Position numbers and translations under genes: made by a program
Notes under the pieces: generated by a model
The model's input: the letters and a program-made list of their open reading frames with translations, nothing else
Databases searched by the model: none
Told to the model about the DNA's origin: nothing
Part shown: positions 10,642 through 23,181 of the stretch, in pieces
How the letters are laid out: each line of letters starts with the position of its first letter
How positions within the stretch are numbered: the first letter of the stretch is position 1
NCBI GenBank assembly: GCA_963717075.1
Contig: CAVQVI010000007.1
Coordinates: forward strand, 1-64,000
Origin: JBGOTP01 sp963717075
GTDB lineage: Bacteria; Acidobacteriota; Vicinamibacteria; Vicinamibacterales; CAVVIG01
Direction of reading: 5' to 3'
DNA: 64,000 nucleotides

Positions 10642-13616
10642 CTACCGACCCGAGCCGCGGAACGATGCCACCCAAATGTTGCTTGTCGTTTCGAACAGGT
10701 CGGCAACGAATAGACCCTTGACCGCCGCCGAGCCTAACCCGGTAGATCCCCATCTGCGAGCCGCGTCATGAAAATGCGCGATGACGAATGGGGTTTCTCG
10801 TGGCTGTCCGCTCTTGCGGATCCAGCCGCAGGCCATACAAGCATCGGAAGCCGTCCGTTTCGAGCAGGACATATAGAAAGGCTTCCGTCCGGTGACAGGC
10901 CAGCGGTCCGTTCTGCGCCAGTAGTTGAGAGGATCGGTGTCCAGTGGTCCTTCGATGATGCCAGTGTCCGAATCGTACAGGCGCGAGATATACGTGCCCC
11001 GATACGTTGAAGGTCATCCAGCGACCATCCGGCCCGAATTGCAGGCGATCCATCGCTTCGTCGCCTTCGAACAGGAGGACGCGTTTCCCAGTCGCCACGT
11101 CCATCCGGCTGAGGCGTCGGCGGCCCTCTTCAGCGACGATGACAAAGCGTCCGTCACGAGTCCATTGTTCCAATTGGCAGCTGCTGCAAATCTGACGCGG
11201 AGCGCCCACGCGTCGTCTCCACCACGTAGCCATCGCCAGGGCCGTCGGAGCCGCCAGTGTCGACCTTCGTGACGGTGTACGCGGTCCACCGACCATCGAC
11301 CGTAATAACTGGATTCAGCGGCGTCCGCGGCGTGGCCGCGAGTTGCCATTCGCGCCCGGTCGTCAGGTCGCGCGCCCACACGCCTCCCGAGGCGAACTCG
11401 TACTTGGGAAACACCATCAGGCGCCCATCCTCTGACAGGCTGGCGCGACCGGTTTCCGCAGCATCGTCGCGAAGGTGACGCATCGTGCCCGTAACTTTTC
11501 CCGCATTGGCGTCGATCGGCAGCCCAAAGATCTGCTGCGTGACGGTCTGCGCGGCAAACGCGACACGATTCGTGTTCGACACTGACGGCAACACGTCGAT
11601 GGTCGTTCCGCGCGTCAACCGAACGGGATCGCCAGAGGGCTGGCCCGAGCGCGCGTCCATGGCGATCCGCCAAAGAATGCCGGTGTCGCCGATGTGATCT
11701 GCGGCGGAGAACAGCACGCCGCGGTCGTCCCACGCCTGCGGCAGCGGGTACCTGGTTGTCGTCCTGACATCCAGCTGGCGTGCGGCGAGGAGAGGGTAGA
11801 CGCCGGTCTTGACCGACTGGCCTCCAGTGAGCGGCACCCACCACCAGTCAGCGTCCGCCCCCCGCGCATCACGGCCGAACATCAGCAGGCTTTGACCGTC
11901 TGGGGCCCACACCGGATCGCCGGCGCCGAAGACATCCCCCGCCATGCGCATGGGTGCTCCTCCGGCGGCGGGGATTACGTAGACTTCGCGGGCGGCCCCC
12001 AGCGAATGAGGCGCCAACCACTGGCCGGTCCAATACGCAATCGATCGGCCGTCCGGAGAGAAGCGTGGCCCGCGACCATCCGATGCGATGAGGCGAGCGT
12101 TGCCGCCGAGCGCGGGCGCTAGATAGATACCGGCCGGATTGCGGTCCGAACGAAAGGCTACGACGCTGCCGTCGGGTGATACTGTCGGGGAGCGATCGTG
12201 GGCCGGATCGGTCGTGAGCCGAATGGCGGCGCCGCCTGACGTCTGCTGGACGTAGACATCGAGGTTGTCGTCGCCGCTGCGATTCGATGCGTAGGCGACG
12301 ATTCGCCCGTCAGCGCTGATGCTCGGTTCAGTCGTGAGACCCGAATCGGACGTGAGGCGCGTCATGGATTCCAGCGCGAGCGCCGACTCTGGAGTGCCCC
12401 CCCACCAGGCGCTGCTGGCGACGATCACAGCCGCCGCGGTGAGAGCGGCCGCCGTAACGGTCAGAGCTGATCGCGCGCGGAACCGCTTCCGATCCGTCGC
12501 GGGGGCCGGAGTCCGCACTGATTCGTCGGCGGCGCTCGCACTCTCGAGATCGAGCACGGCGTCCCCGATGTCGCGCAGCCGACGTCCCACGGGCTTGGTC
12601 AGACAGCGTCGAAGGAGCTTGTGGATTGCGGCGTGCGTCGATGAAGGCAGCGCCTGCCAGTCCGGCTCGCGCTCGATAACGGCGGCGAGCGTGTCGGTAA
12701 GTGTCGCACCGCCAAAGGCCATCCTTCCGGTCAGCATCTCGTACAGCACGCACCCGAACGCCCAGACGTCGGTCCGCTTGTCCACCGTCTGGCCGCGCGC
12801 CTGCTCTGGGCTCATATACGCCGCCGTGCCGAGCACGACACCCTCGCGCGTGCCGCCGACTGTCATCGTCGGCGACTGCGTCAGAGTCGGGCATCGCGGA
12901 CGTCGCCGGTCGCCGCCTTCGCCAGACCGAAGTCCAGCACCTTCACCACGCCGTCCGGCGTGACCTTGATGTTCGCCGGCTTGAGATCGCGGTGAATGAT
13001 GCCCTTCTCGTGCGCCGCGTCGAGCGCCTCGGCAATCTGTCGCGCGCATCGCGAGCGCGTTCTGCGAGCGGGATCGGGCCGCTGCGCGATGCGATCGGCC
13101 AGGGTCTCGCCCCTCGACCAGTTCCAAGACCAGCGCGCGCACCCCGTCGCGACGTCCTCGAAGCCGTAGATCGCGCCGATGTGCGGATGATTGAGCGAGG
13201 CGAGCACCCGCGCTTCGCGCTCGAACCGCGCGCAGCCGCTCGCGATCGGCCGTGAAGACGCGCGGCAGGATCTTGATCGCGACCTCGCGCCCGAGCTTCG
13301 TGTCGCGGGCCCGGTACACCTCACCCATCCCGCCCGCGCCCAGCCGGTCGAGAACCTGGTAGCTCCCGAGCCGCTGCCCGAGGAGCGACGGTCGGGCGCC
13401 AGACATGGACTCGGCGAGGGCGGCGGCGACTGCCACCGCGGGCGTGTCCAGAAAGCCGGCCGCCGTGACCGGCTGCGCGAGCAGCGATTCGACGTCGAGT
13501 CTCAGACGCTCATCCCCGGCGCAGGCTTCGGCCAGATACGCGCCTCGCTCACCTGGAGTGTGCGCGAGCGCCGCGTGATAGAGCGCTTCGATCCGTCGCC
13601 ACCGATCAGACGTCAT
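10642..13616 (-). CDS. Membrane Ser/Thr protein kinase with propeller sensor (kinase 2), many frameshifts
   Basis: Paralog of kinase 1 with the same N-terminal 100 residues. The kinase domain switches frame at least four times between about 13240 and 12890: HRDLKPANIK and DFGLAK are found in one frame, while LVLELVEG and GTAAYMSPEQARG are in another. After that the frame is open through a transmembrane segment and PD40 repeats to about 11170. Two more shifts lead through SSCQLEQWTRDGRFVIV, LLFEGDEAMDRLQFGPDGRW and finally to NIWVASFRGSGR at 10642. Repaired length about 985 residues. Either the assembly is poor here or the gene is decaying; the undamaged sensor half argues for the former. Confidence 0.7.
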
Positions 13617-13635
13617 AGCGTCGCGTCGATCTGGG

Positions 13636-13641
13636 ATTATA
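13636..13641 (-). promoter_or_regulatory. -10 box of kinase 2
   Basis: Minus-strand TATAAT in the same GGACC-TATAAT-CCC context and at the same 19-base distance from the ATG as in kinases 1 and 3. Confidence 0.6.
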
Positions 13642-13694
13642 GGTCCGCGTCAGTGGGTCAGCGGGCGTAGATGGCGCCAATCATTTGGAGGCAC

Positions 13695-14059
13695 TCATGG
13701 CGATCCGAATTGGGCTGGCGCGAGGGTCCGACAGTCGATGCAAGGCCCCCGGTACTTCAACAGTCCCGAAATCAGGCGATCCACGACGTAGCGCACACTT
13801 CGATATTGCGCGTACGGCTTCGAGGAGCGCTTGAAGCGCATGTGATGAGCAATCTCGTTCCGAGTCCTCACGAACGACCCCAATATCGTCATCGGACAGA
13901 CCGACGTCGACGTGATCGCTGACCATTCGGATTTTGTGTGCAAGGGGCTGACTCGGCAACCCAGTTCAGTTTGGCAGCAACCGTCGTCAGGGCAAGCTCG
14001 ATCTCAGCTTTCGTGAGCTGCCAGCGGCGGGCGCGCCTCCTCAGCACACAACTTGCCAC
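13695..14059 (-). CDS. Small HEPN-domain protein, two frameshifts
   Basis: Not open in a single frame. Joining three minus-strand frames, each one base apart, gives a coherent protein of about 120 residues: WQLTKAEIELALTTVAAKLNW, then LAHKIRMVSDHVDVGLSDDD, then FVRTRNEIAHHMRFKR and YVVDRLISGLLKYRGPC, ending at 13695. RNEIAH is the RX4H catalytic motif of HEPN RNases. Start is probably GTG at 14059 or TTG at 14065, just after kinase 3. HEPN proteins often pair with MNT nucleotidyltransferases; an orphan MNT gene lies 8 kb away at 21938-22375. The family assignment rests on one motif and the helical pattern. Confidence 0.5.
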
Positions 14060-14093
14060 CCACAATAGAATGCGACGCGAGCCTCAGCGTCGA

Positions 14094-16940
<2,847 letters not shown>

Positions 16941-16959
16941 AGCGTCGCGTCGATCTGGG

Positions 16960-16965
16960 ATTATA
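16960..16965 (-). promoter_or_regulatory. -10 box of kinase 3
   Basis: Minus-strand TATAAT, 19 bases before the ATG at 16940, inside the promoter block shared by the three kinases. One base next to the box differs from the other two copies. Confidence 0.6.
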
Positions 16966-17107
16966 TGTCCGCGTCAGCGGTGAGGCGGCTGCCCCTTGGT
17001 CGCGAGCCCCTCTCCGGCATCGAACCGGCACCACGGCCTCGGCGTGGACGCCCGTGTCCTCGCACAGGCACGGCCGCGGGTCCCCCCGGCCGTCCCCAGC
17101 CTGTTTG

Positions 17108-17703
17108 TCAGTTCGCCGCGGTCACCATCGTGCGGATCATCGCCGCCTGGGCCGGCGCGAAGTCCGGCACGTCCACGATGCGGCCCTCACAGATTGGAAC
17201 GCATCAGCCCTGACGGTGCGTGACTGTACTCGGGCAGAATCATGTGGCCGATCTCGTGGGCCAGGACATACCCGAGTGTCCGCGACGGGGCGCTCGAGGT
17301 CCGCATCACCTCCCTGATGATGCGACCGTGGAAGCTGTTTATGCGTTCGTAGAAGATGAAGGCCTTCCGGGTCTCTTGGCTGGCCTTCCCCAGCACAGCG
17401 CACGGCTGCCGGCCTCAGCCGCTCGGTCATCTCGGCCGTGAGGAGGAGGACGTCGAGGTGCAGAGCTCCGTCCGGCGCTGCCGTCGCCGCGGCGCCACCG
17501 GTCCAGACCAGACGGACGCCCGCGCGGGCGTAGGCCTTGGCCGCCGCGGCTTCTGCGTCTGCCAGTTCACTCGCCGGCACCCGGGCGTAAGCCGTCACGT
17601 GGAGCACCACGGTCCCGACCGGCGGCGGAGCCGCCATCGCCGAGGGGGCCGCCACCCCGAGGCTGCCCACCACCACCGCCACCGCCAGGTTCGTTCGTGC
17701 CAT
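17108..17703 (-). CDS. Secreted zincin-like metallopeptidase homolog, frameshifted
   Basis: Signal peptide (VAVVVGSLGVAAPSAMAA) followed by a mixed domain (VVLHVTAYARVPASELADAEAAAAKAYARAGVRLVW). Near 17395 the frame moves by one base into RKAFIFYERINSFHGRIIREV and then LAHEIGHMILPEYSH, a classic HExxH zinc motif with a third histidine, followed by SGLMR. A further extra T near 17196 hides the tail EGRIVDVPDFAPAQAAMIRTMV, which stops at 17108. Repaired length about 198 residues. Small acidobacterial proteins with this HExGH plus GLMR ending are common but of unknown substrate. Divergent from the ECF sigma gene (114 bases between starts). Confidence 0.6.
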
Positions 17704-17817
17704 GACGTCTCCCTCCTCGCGACCGGAGGCGGAAAACGCGGCTGAGAACTGGCACCGGGCGAAACCAACGGGAAAATCGCGCTGGACGACGCTTCGCCAG
17801 GAGAACAGAATTCACGG

Positions 17818-18399
17818 ATGGCGCCGCACACCGGTCCAGCGACCCGACACGTGACGGGGCTGCTGCAGGCGTGGGGACACGGAGACGAGGCCGCGCTCGA
17901 CCGGCTGGTGCCGCTCGTCCACGACGAGCTGCACCGGATTGCCCGGCGCTGCATGGCCGGGGAGCGCGCGGGACACAGCCTGCAAGCCACGGCGCTCGTG
18001 AACGAGGCCTACCTCCGCCTCATCGACGTGCAGCACGTCAACTGGCAGGACCGCGCGCACTTCCTCGCGATGGGGGCGCGGTTGATGCGCCGGATCCTCG
18101 TCGACCACGCCCGATCGAAGCGAAATCAGAAACGCGGTGGCGGGGCCGTGCGGGTGACCTTCGACGAGATGGTGCTGGCCGCCGACGAGCCGGGACCCGA
18201 TCTGGTCGCGCTGGACGAGGCGCTCGTGGCGTTGGGCAAGGTGGACGAGCGGAAGAGCCGCGTGATCGAGCTGCGCTATTTCGGCGGTCTGACCGTGGAG
18301 GAAACGGCGGCGGTGCTGAAGGTGTCGGTCGATACGGTGATGCGCGACTGGAAGCTGGCCAGGGCGTGGCTGCTGCGTGAGCTCAGTCGAACCCCGTGA
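17818..18399 (+). CDS. ECF-type RNA polymerase sigma factor, TIGR02999-like
   Basis: 193 residues. Sigma region 2 spans the ATALVNEAYLRLIDVQHVNWQDRAHFLAMGA segment, with the WxDRAHFxAxxAxxMRRIL signature of the TIGR02999 group, and region 4 is VIELRYFGGLTVEETAAVLKVSVDTVMRDWKLARAWL. There is no C-terminal extension. It directs RNA polymerase to a small regulon. No anti-sigma gene is adjacent; instead three kinases lie upstream, which fits the frequent pairing of this group with Ser/Thr kinases in Acidobacteria and Planctomycetes. Divergent from the zincin gene, so the shared 114-base gap probably holds both promoters. Confidence 0.9.
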   Translation: MAPHTGPATRHVTGLLQAWGHGDEAALDRLVPLVHDELHRIARRCMAGERAGHSLQATALVNEAYLRLIDVQHVNWQDRAHFLAMGARLMRRILVDHARSKRNQKRGGGAVRVTFDEMVLAADEPGPDLVALDEALVALGKVDERKSRVIELRYFGGLTVEETAAVLKVSVDTVMRDWKLARAWLLRELSRTP

Positions 18400-18442
18400 A
18401 GGGCCAGGGAGACCGCCTGCGCCCGGAACTCGTTATCGAACT

Positions 18443-18468
18443 GCCGGCCAGACTACCTCTTGGCCGGC
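18443..18468. terminator. Hairpin after the ECF and DinB genes
   Basis: GCCGGCCA (18443-18450) pairs perfectly with TGGCCGGC (18461-18468) around a 10-base loop. It lies between two convergent genes and could end transcription from both sides, although there is no T tract. The same arms recur at 53685-53715. Confidence 0.4.
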
Positions 18469-18941
18469 CCCAACCCCATCGCCCGTCGCCACGCCGCCAA
18501 CTGCCCCAGGTGATCCATCTCATGCGACGTCATCAGAAACACGATCATGTCGCCGATGGTCGGAAAATGCTTGCGCGTGCCTTCATTCGGATGTGGCGTC
18601 GCAAGGGTCGCGGAGTCGGCGGCCTCAACAGCGGCGGTGACCCGGTCGTGCAGCGATTCAAGCATGGAGAGCAGCTCGTCCTTCGAAGGGAACACCGACG
18701 GATCACTACTCGGGATGCCGCCCGTCTTGAAAGCCTCTCCCCAACCCTCCGGCAACGACGCATCGTGGCCCAGAGCCTTCAGCAGCCCGACCGATGCGCT
18801 CGCGAGGTGACCCAGGCTCCACGCCGGGTGATTGACGACGCCGTGCGGCTGTTGGCACATCTGCTCGGCGGTCAGGTCTCCGACGAGTCTCTTGGCGGCG
18901 TTGAAGTTGAAGCCGTACGTAAAAACGACATGTTGCAGCAT
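18453..18941 (-). CDS. DinB family protein
   Basis: 162 residues of the DinB/YfiT-like four-helix metal-binding fold, often linked to thiol-dependent detoxification. Three conserved histidines sit in NHPAWSLGHLA and SHEMDHLGQLAAWRR. The ATG at 18941 is chosen because GGAGAG lies at the right distance; an earlier in-frame start at 18974 overlaps the end of the sirtuin repeat. The truncated sirtuin gene upstream has no stop of its own and reads in another frame through the first 235 bases of this gene. Confidence 0.85.
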   Translation of the reverse strand: MLQHVVFTYGFNFNAAKRLVGDLTAEQMCQQPHGVVNHPAWSLGHLASASVGLLKALGHDASLPEGWGEAFKTGGIPSSDPSVFPSKDELLSMLESLHDRVTAAVEAADSATLATPHPNEGTRKHFPTIGDMIVFLMTSHEMDHLGQLAAWRRAMGLGPAKR

Positions 18942-19722
18942 GTGACTCTCCTCGCGCGAAGGTTTCGTCGCCATTTTGCGGCATAGAGATCGGCAGGACC
19001 TCTCCGATTGGCCGGTGAAAGACGGCGTCGGCGCTGTCGTCGAACGGCGTCGGCTCGGCGTTCACGATCACGAAGCGCGCGCCCGACGATTTGGCCAGCG
19101 GCACGGCGCCCGCCACCGGATACACCTGCAGGCTCGTGCCGACCGCCAGCAGCAAGTCGCACTCCTCCGAGGCCCGCATCGCCCGGTTGATCACGGCCGG
19201 GACCAGAGCCTGGCCGAACGAAATCGTCGCGCTCTTCAGAATGCCGCCGCAGCCGTCGCAGGGCGGATCGGCATCGCCGGCGCGCACGCGATCAAGTACC
19301 GGTCCGGCCGGGCCGCGCCAGCCGCACTGCATGCAGACGACCTCGCGCATCGTGCCATGGACTTCGATCACCAGGTCGGCCGAATTGCCCGCAAGCTGGT
19401 GCAGGCCGTCGATGTTCTGGGTGATGAGCGCGTGCAGCCTTCCCCGCCGCTCCAGTTCGACCAGCGACAGGTGGCCGGCGTTTGGCCGCGCGTGCCACGC
19501 CGGAGACTCGAGACGGTTCAGCCACGCCAGCCGGCGGACTTCCGGATCAGACATGTAATAGTGGATGTTTGACAGCCGCTCGGCCTTCGGATTCCTCGTC
19601 CATAGACCTTGCGGCCCGCGGAAGTCGGGGATGCCCGATTCGGTTGAAATGCCGGCGCCCGTCAGCGCGACGACCCTCCTCGCCTGGTCAATCCAGCCGC
19701 GCACGACGTCAATGTCGTTCAC
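18706..19722 (-). CDS. Sirtuin (NAD-dependent deacylase), copy 2, C-terminal read-through
   Basis: The first 244 residues form a complete Sir2 core: GAGISTESGIPDFRG, TQNIDGLHQL, catalytic His in VHGTMRE, zinc cysteines CMQC and CDGC, and GTSLQVYPVA. The start is GTG at 19722. After GEVLP the repeat ends and the frame continues for about 95 residues of unrelated basic sequence, overlapping the DinB gene, before stopping at 18706. The natural stop is therefore missing, as in copy 1. Unlike copy 1 it has no internal frameshift and could still yield an active enzyme with a foreign tail. It removes acetyl or other acyl groups from lysine using NAD. Confidence 0.8.
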   Translation of the reverse strand: MNDIDVVRGWIDQARRVVALTGAGISTESGIPDFRGPQGLWTRNPKAERLSNIHYYMSDPEVRRLAWLNRLESPAWHARPNAGHLSLVELERRGRLHALITQNIDGLHQLAGNSADLVIEVHGTMREVVCMQCGWRGPAGPVLDRVRAGDADPPCDGCGGILKSATISFGQALVPAVINRAMRASEECDLLLAVGTSLQVYPVAGAVPLAKSSGARFVIVNAEPTPFDDSADAVFHRPIGEVLPISMPQNGDETFARGESHAATCRFYVRLQLQRRQETRRRPDRRADVPTAARRRQSPGVEPGSPRERIGRAAEGSGPRCVVAGGLGRGFQDGRHPE

Positions 19723-19768
19723 GCCGTCAGTCTACCGTAACCCACGTCCCCGGCCGGCAGACTCCCTA
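18990..19768. repeat. Long repeat carrying the sirtuin gene, copy 2
   Basis: Second copy of the block at 2004-2780, same orientation, about 17 kb away. Flanks on both sides differ from copy 1. Confidence 0.8.
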
Positions 19769-19803
19769 CAGCGAGACTTTCCTTCACGTGCGCCCGTCGC
19801 TCA

Positions 19804-20577
19804 CTACCTGGCTTCTCGATGACTCGACACCGAGGCCTTGAGCAGCTCCAGCAGCTCGATCGGCAGCGGAAAGACAATCGTCGAGTTCTTTTCCGCGGCA
19901 ATTTCGGTGAGCGTCTGCAGGTAGCGCAACGTGATGCTCAAGGGCTGCGACGCAATCACGCCAGCGGCCTGCGCCAGCTTGGCCGACGCGTCCAGCTCGC
20001 CTTCGGCGTGAATGATTTTCGCCCGCTTCTCCCGTTCGGCTTCGGCCTGCCGGGCCATCGACCGCTGCATGTCGGCCGGCAGATCGACGTGCTTGACTTC
20101 GACGGCCGACACTTTGATCCCCCACGGCTCGGCGTGCTCGTCGAGGATGTGCTGCAGCTGCTGATTCAGCCGATCCCGCTCGGCCAGTAAGTCGTCGAGC
20201 TGCGCCTGGCCCAGGACGCTCCTCAGCGTCGTCTGCGCGAGCTGCAGCGTCGCGTATTGGTAGTTCTCGACCTCCACGATGGCTCGCCGGGGATCAACGA
20301 CCCGATAGTAAAGGACCGCGCTCACCTTCACCGACACGTTGTCGCGGGTGATGACATCCTGCGGCGGCACCTCGAAGGCGACCGTTCGCAGACTGACGCG
20401 TACGATGCGGTCGATGGGCGCGAACACCAGAATCACGCCGGGCCCTTTTGGCTGAGGCAGAAGCTTCCCGAGGCGGAAGATGACGCCGCGCTCGTACTCG
20501 GCCAGGATCTTGACCGAGCTGATCAGATAGAGCACGACGATGACCACGAAGATCAGGACGGGAGATATCTGCATCAC
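19804..20577 (-). CDS. Slipin (SPFH/stomatin-like membrane protein)
   Basis: 257 residues: an N-terminal membrane anchor (VLIFVVIVVLYLISS), then an SPFH domain with EYERGVIFRLGKL and the coiled-coil REKRAKIIHAEGE. Slipins form membrane scaffolds and sit next to NfeD proteases. Here the NfeD gene lies directly upstream with a 6-base gap, so the two form the usual NfeD-slipin operon, thought to act in membrane microdomain quality control. Confidence 0.9.
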   Translation of the reverse strand: MMQISPVLIFVVIVVLYLISSVKILAEYERGVIFRLGKLLPQPKGPGVILVFAPIDRIVRVSLRTVAFEVPPQDVITRDNVSVKVSAVLYYRVVDPRRAIVEVENYQYATLQLAQTTLRSVLGQAQLDDLLAERDRLNQQLQHILDEHAEPWGIKVSAVEVKHVDLPADMQRSMARQAEAEREKRAKIIHAEGELDASAKLAQAAGVIASQPLSITLRYLQTLTEIAAEKNSTIVFPLPIELLELLKASVSSHREAR

Positions 20578-20583
20578 AGGACC

Positions 20584-21903
20584 TCATTCTTTACGGACCG
20601 TCACGGTCAAGCCGTCGACGTCCGTGATCCGAAGACGGTCGCCTTCGGCGATGGGTTCGCGAGCGATTGCCCTCCAGATCTCGCCGTGCGTCGCCACCCG
20701 CCCGACCCCTCCTGGCTCGATGGCGGTCAGCGCGTATCCGACCTCACCAATCATGCCCGCGACGCCGGTGAGCGGCTGGCGCCGCTGGGAAGCGACAGCG
20801 AGCCGTACGAGAAAGACGGCGATGCCGGCCAGCCCGAATACGAGTGGCAAGACGAGTCGCAGGCTCAACTGGAGCTCGGGCACCGACGAATCCATCAGGA
20901 TCATCGAACCGAAGAGGAGACTCGCGAGGCCGCCGGCCGTCAGCAGGCCGTAGCTGGTGATCTTGACTTCAAGCATCAACAGCAGCAAACCAAAGAGCAT
21001 CAACAACAGGCCGGCGTAATTGACCGGGAGGATCTGGAAGGCGAAGAACGCGAGCAGGAGGCAGAGTCCTCCCGCGACACCGGGCAGCACCGCGCCGGGA
21101 CTCCACAGCTCGATCGTCAGCCCGAGCGTGCCCAGCGTCAGGAGAATGAAGGCGACCTCGGGATGGGCGATGGCGCTGAGCACACGCTGGCGCAGGGTCA
21201 TCTCGATGGGGACGACCTGAGCGCCCGCGGTCTTCAACACAATCGTCGCGCCGTCGAACCGGGTGACGGTTCGCCCATCCAGCCTTCGCAGCAGCTCGGG
21301 AATACCGGAGACCACGAGATCGATGAGTGGTGGCGAGGCGTTGAGCGCCTCCTCCTCGGTAAAGGCGCGGCTGTTGTTCACGGCCTCCTCCGCGAGGGCG
21401 ACGTTCCGATGACGCTTGTTGGCGAGGGTGCGCGCATACGCGGCCACGTCGGCTGCCGCCTTCTTCGCCATGGTCTCGTCCATCGGCTGGCCGGTGCCCG
21501 CCACCGGATGCGCCGCGCCGATGTGCGTGCCAGGCGCCATGGCCGCCACGTCGGCGGCGATCGTGAGGAGGAAGCCGGCCGACGCGGCGCGAGCGCCGGA
21601 GGGTCCGATGAAGATCGCGACTGGCGTCTTGCTGGCGAGCATGTGGGTGATGATGTCGCGCGTGGAATCCACGAGGCCGCCCGGCGTGCGGAGGGTGAAG
21701 ACCACGAGCGCCGCGCCCGCGCGGTCGGCGCGGTCCATGGTCTCGATCATGTAATCGGCGGAGACCGGATGGATGATGCTGTCGACTTCGGCCGAGTAGA
21801 CGACGGGCGGGGATGTTGCCACGTGGGACTGCGCGATCACCACTCCGGAGGCCGCGACAATCGCCAAGGCACCGGCGAGCCTGCCAACGAGCCCAGTAGT
21901 CAT
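20584..21903 (-). CDS. NfeD-family membrane serine protease, long form
   Basis: About 439 residues. A signal peptide precedes a ClpP-like protease domain: TPGGLVDSTRDI, the nucleophile serine in ARAASAGFLL and a catalytic lysine candidate in TLANKRH. Four to five membrane helices follow (ILLTLGTLGLTIEL, LLLAFFAFQIL, LLLMLFGLLLLML) and then a C-terminal OB-fold NfeD domain ending GDRLRITDVDGLTVTV. The long form is known to cleave stomatin/slipin partners, and the slipin is the next gene. The ATG at 21903 is preferred over 21963, because it begins the signal peptide and the longer frame overlaps the nucleotidyltransferase. Confidence 0.9.
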   Translation of the reverse strand: MTTGLVGRLAGALAIVAASGVVIAQSHVATSPPVVYSAEVDSIIHPVSADYMIETMDRADRAGAALVVFTLRTPGGLVDSTRDIITHMLASKTPVAIFIGPSGARAASAGFLLTIAADVAAMAPGTHIGAAHPVAGTGQPMDETMAKKAAADVAAYARTLANKRHRNVALAEEAVNNSRAFTEEEALNASPPLIDLVVSGIPELLRRLDGRTVTRFDGATIVLKTAGAQVVPIEMTLRQRVLSAIAHPEVAFILLTLGTLGLTIELWSPGAVLPGVAGGLCLLLAFFAFQILPVNYAGLLLMLFGLLLLMLEVKITSYGLLTAGGLASLLFGSMILMDSSVPELQLSLRLVLPLVFGLAGIAVFLVRLAVASQRRQPLTGVAGMIGEVGYALTAIEPGGVGRVATHGEIWRAIAREPIAEGDRLRITDVDGLTVTVRKE

Positions 21904-21937
21904 ATTCGAGGGGAACGCGTCCCTTGGATCGAGGTGA

Positions 21938-22375
21938 TTATGGATCAACGCTGGGCGGGGCATATCGCCGTTTCAGGCGGTCGATGTGCAGATCGCGCAT
22001 CGGCTGCGTGTCCAGAAATCGATTCAGCGTGTGCACCTGAAATCGGATGCGTTCAGCACGACACCGCTCGCTGACGACGGCGCCTCCGCTCACCACGTTT
22101 TGTGCGAGCGCAGGTGGCGCCGAGTTCAGCAGGACGAGATCCACGTCGAACGCGTGGAGCGCTGCGCCAAGGTCGGCCATGAGGTTCAGCCGATACTTCG
22201 ATGGATTGCGTCGCATGACGGCCGGGTTCACGAGTACGGCCACATCGACGTCGCTCGTCGGGCGCGCACGTCCCGACGAGACCGAACCAAACACGTACCC
22301 CGCGAGCACTTCCGGTCTGGATGCGAGCACGCCAGCGACCGCCTCACGGACCACAGCAAGAGAAGGGGTTCCCAC
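21938..22375 (-). CDS. MNT-type minimal nucleotidyltransferase
   Basis: 145 residues. The segment GSVSSGRARPTSDVD fits the GSX10DXD active site of MntA-type nucleotidyltransferases, which AMPylate and neutralise a HEPN toxin. The start is GTG at 22375, only 8 bases after a perfect TATAAT, so the mRNA should be nearly leaderless. The expected HepT/HEPN partner is not adjacent. A damaged HEPN gene at 13695-14059 is the only candidate in the window. Orphan MNT proteins exist, so pairing is uncertain. Confidence 0.8.
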   Translation of the reverse strand: MGTPSLAVVREAVAGVLASRPEVLAGYVFGSVSSGRARPTSDVDVAVLVNPAVMRRNPSKYRLNLMADLGAALHAFDVDLVLLNSAPPALAQNVVSGGAVVSERCRAERIRFQVHTLNRFLDTQPMRDLHIDRLKRRYAPPSVDP

Positions 22376-22383
22376 GGGTGCTG

Positions 22384-22389
22384 ATTATA
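22384..22389 (-). promoter_or_regulatory. -10 box of the MNT gene, near-leaderless
   Basis: Minus-strand GGACC-TATAAT, the same extended context as the three kinase promoters. The GTG start follows 8 bases later, which puts transcription and translation starts at about the same base. Confidence 0.55.
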
Positions 22390-22507
22390 GGTCCGTTTGA
22401 TGAGCCGCGCCGCAGCTCACCACGGCACGCGTGAGTCCGCTCGACGCGCTTACGACAATCCGTTCTCTGAACCCGCGAACGATCTCTTCAACAGCAACGA
22501 TGAGCCA

Positions 22508-23020
22508 TCACTGCGTCTTGGATGGAGGTACGCTATGCGCGGGCTGATAAACCCGTTTCTTGATGCGCCACCCTTCAGGCGTCTTGACGAACTGGTCGCG
22601 GTAAATCCCCCCTCCGGTAATCGTGCTCGGCTTTCCGCTCTCCCCGAGGTTGACCAGCAGCACATACGACGTGCCCGTCGCGCCTTCGCGTGACGACTCG
22701 AGCGTGATGTTCGAGTTCACGTGAAAAACGTTTGTCGGCCCCTTGTTATTTCCGGGAGCCGCGGCAAACTCCGACAGCTGCTGCCGACCGACGAGCGTCT
22801 TTCCACCCGGTAGCACAAACGTTCCATCGGCCGTGAACGCTCGCGCCCACATCTCGCCGTTCCCGGTGTCGTAGCCGATTGCATAACGGCCGTACAGTTG
22901 CTCGATTTCTGCATAGTCGAGCGCGGTCAGCGATCCGCGCGCGCCCGACTGCGACTGGGCCCGCGCGACGGTGAGCACCACCAGCACGGTAACAGCCAGG
23001 ATTGCGATTCCTTTGCGCAT
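22508..23020 (-). CDS. Secreted SnoaL-like/NTF2-fold protein
   Basis: 170 residues: a signal peptide (IAILAVTVLVVLTVARAQ) then a SnoaL-like alpha+beta barrel with ALDYAEIEQLYGRYAIGYD, WARAFTADGTFVLPGG and RDQFVKTPEGWRIKKRVY. Members act as polar-substrate isomerases or dehydratases, or just bind small molecules; no specific activity can be read. The ATG at 23020 follows AAAGGAG. Confidence 0.8.
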   Translation of the reverse strand: MRKGIAILAVTVLVVLTVARAQSQSGARGSLTALDYAEIEQLYGRYAIGYDTGNGEMWARAFTADGTFVLPGGKTLVGRQQLSEFAAAPGNNKGPTNVFHVNSNITLESSREGATGTSYVLLVNLGESGKPSTITGGGIYRDQFVKTPEGWRIKKRVYQPAHSVPPSKTQ

Positions 23021-23181
23021 GAGTTGCTCCTTTGCCACACATCTTAGATCGACCTAGATCGATTGCGCTCCTCTCGTCGCCGTTCATACTCGTCACGTTC
23101 GATGATCCGCAACGAGCGTACGACGTAGCCGTCTTGAACCGTTGGACAAGATCACCTGTACAGGACGTGCCTGATGGTTCT

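Noticed and set aside
13681..13959. Separate small ORFs after kinase 2
   Set aside because: Read singly they look meaningless. Joined with one-base corrections they form the HEPN protein reported at 13695-14059.
20257..22074. Plus-strand ORF of 605 codons
   Set aside because: Antisense to the slipin and NfeD genes, which have clear families, signal and membrane segments. The protein is low-complexity Asp/Gln/Arg-rich.
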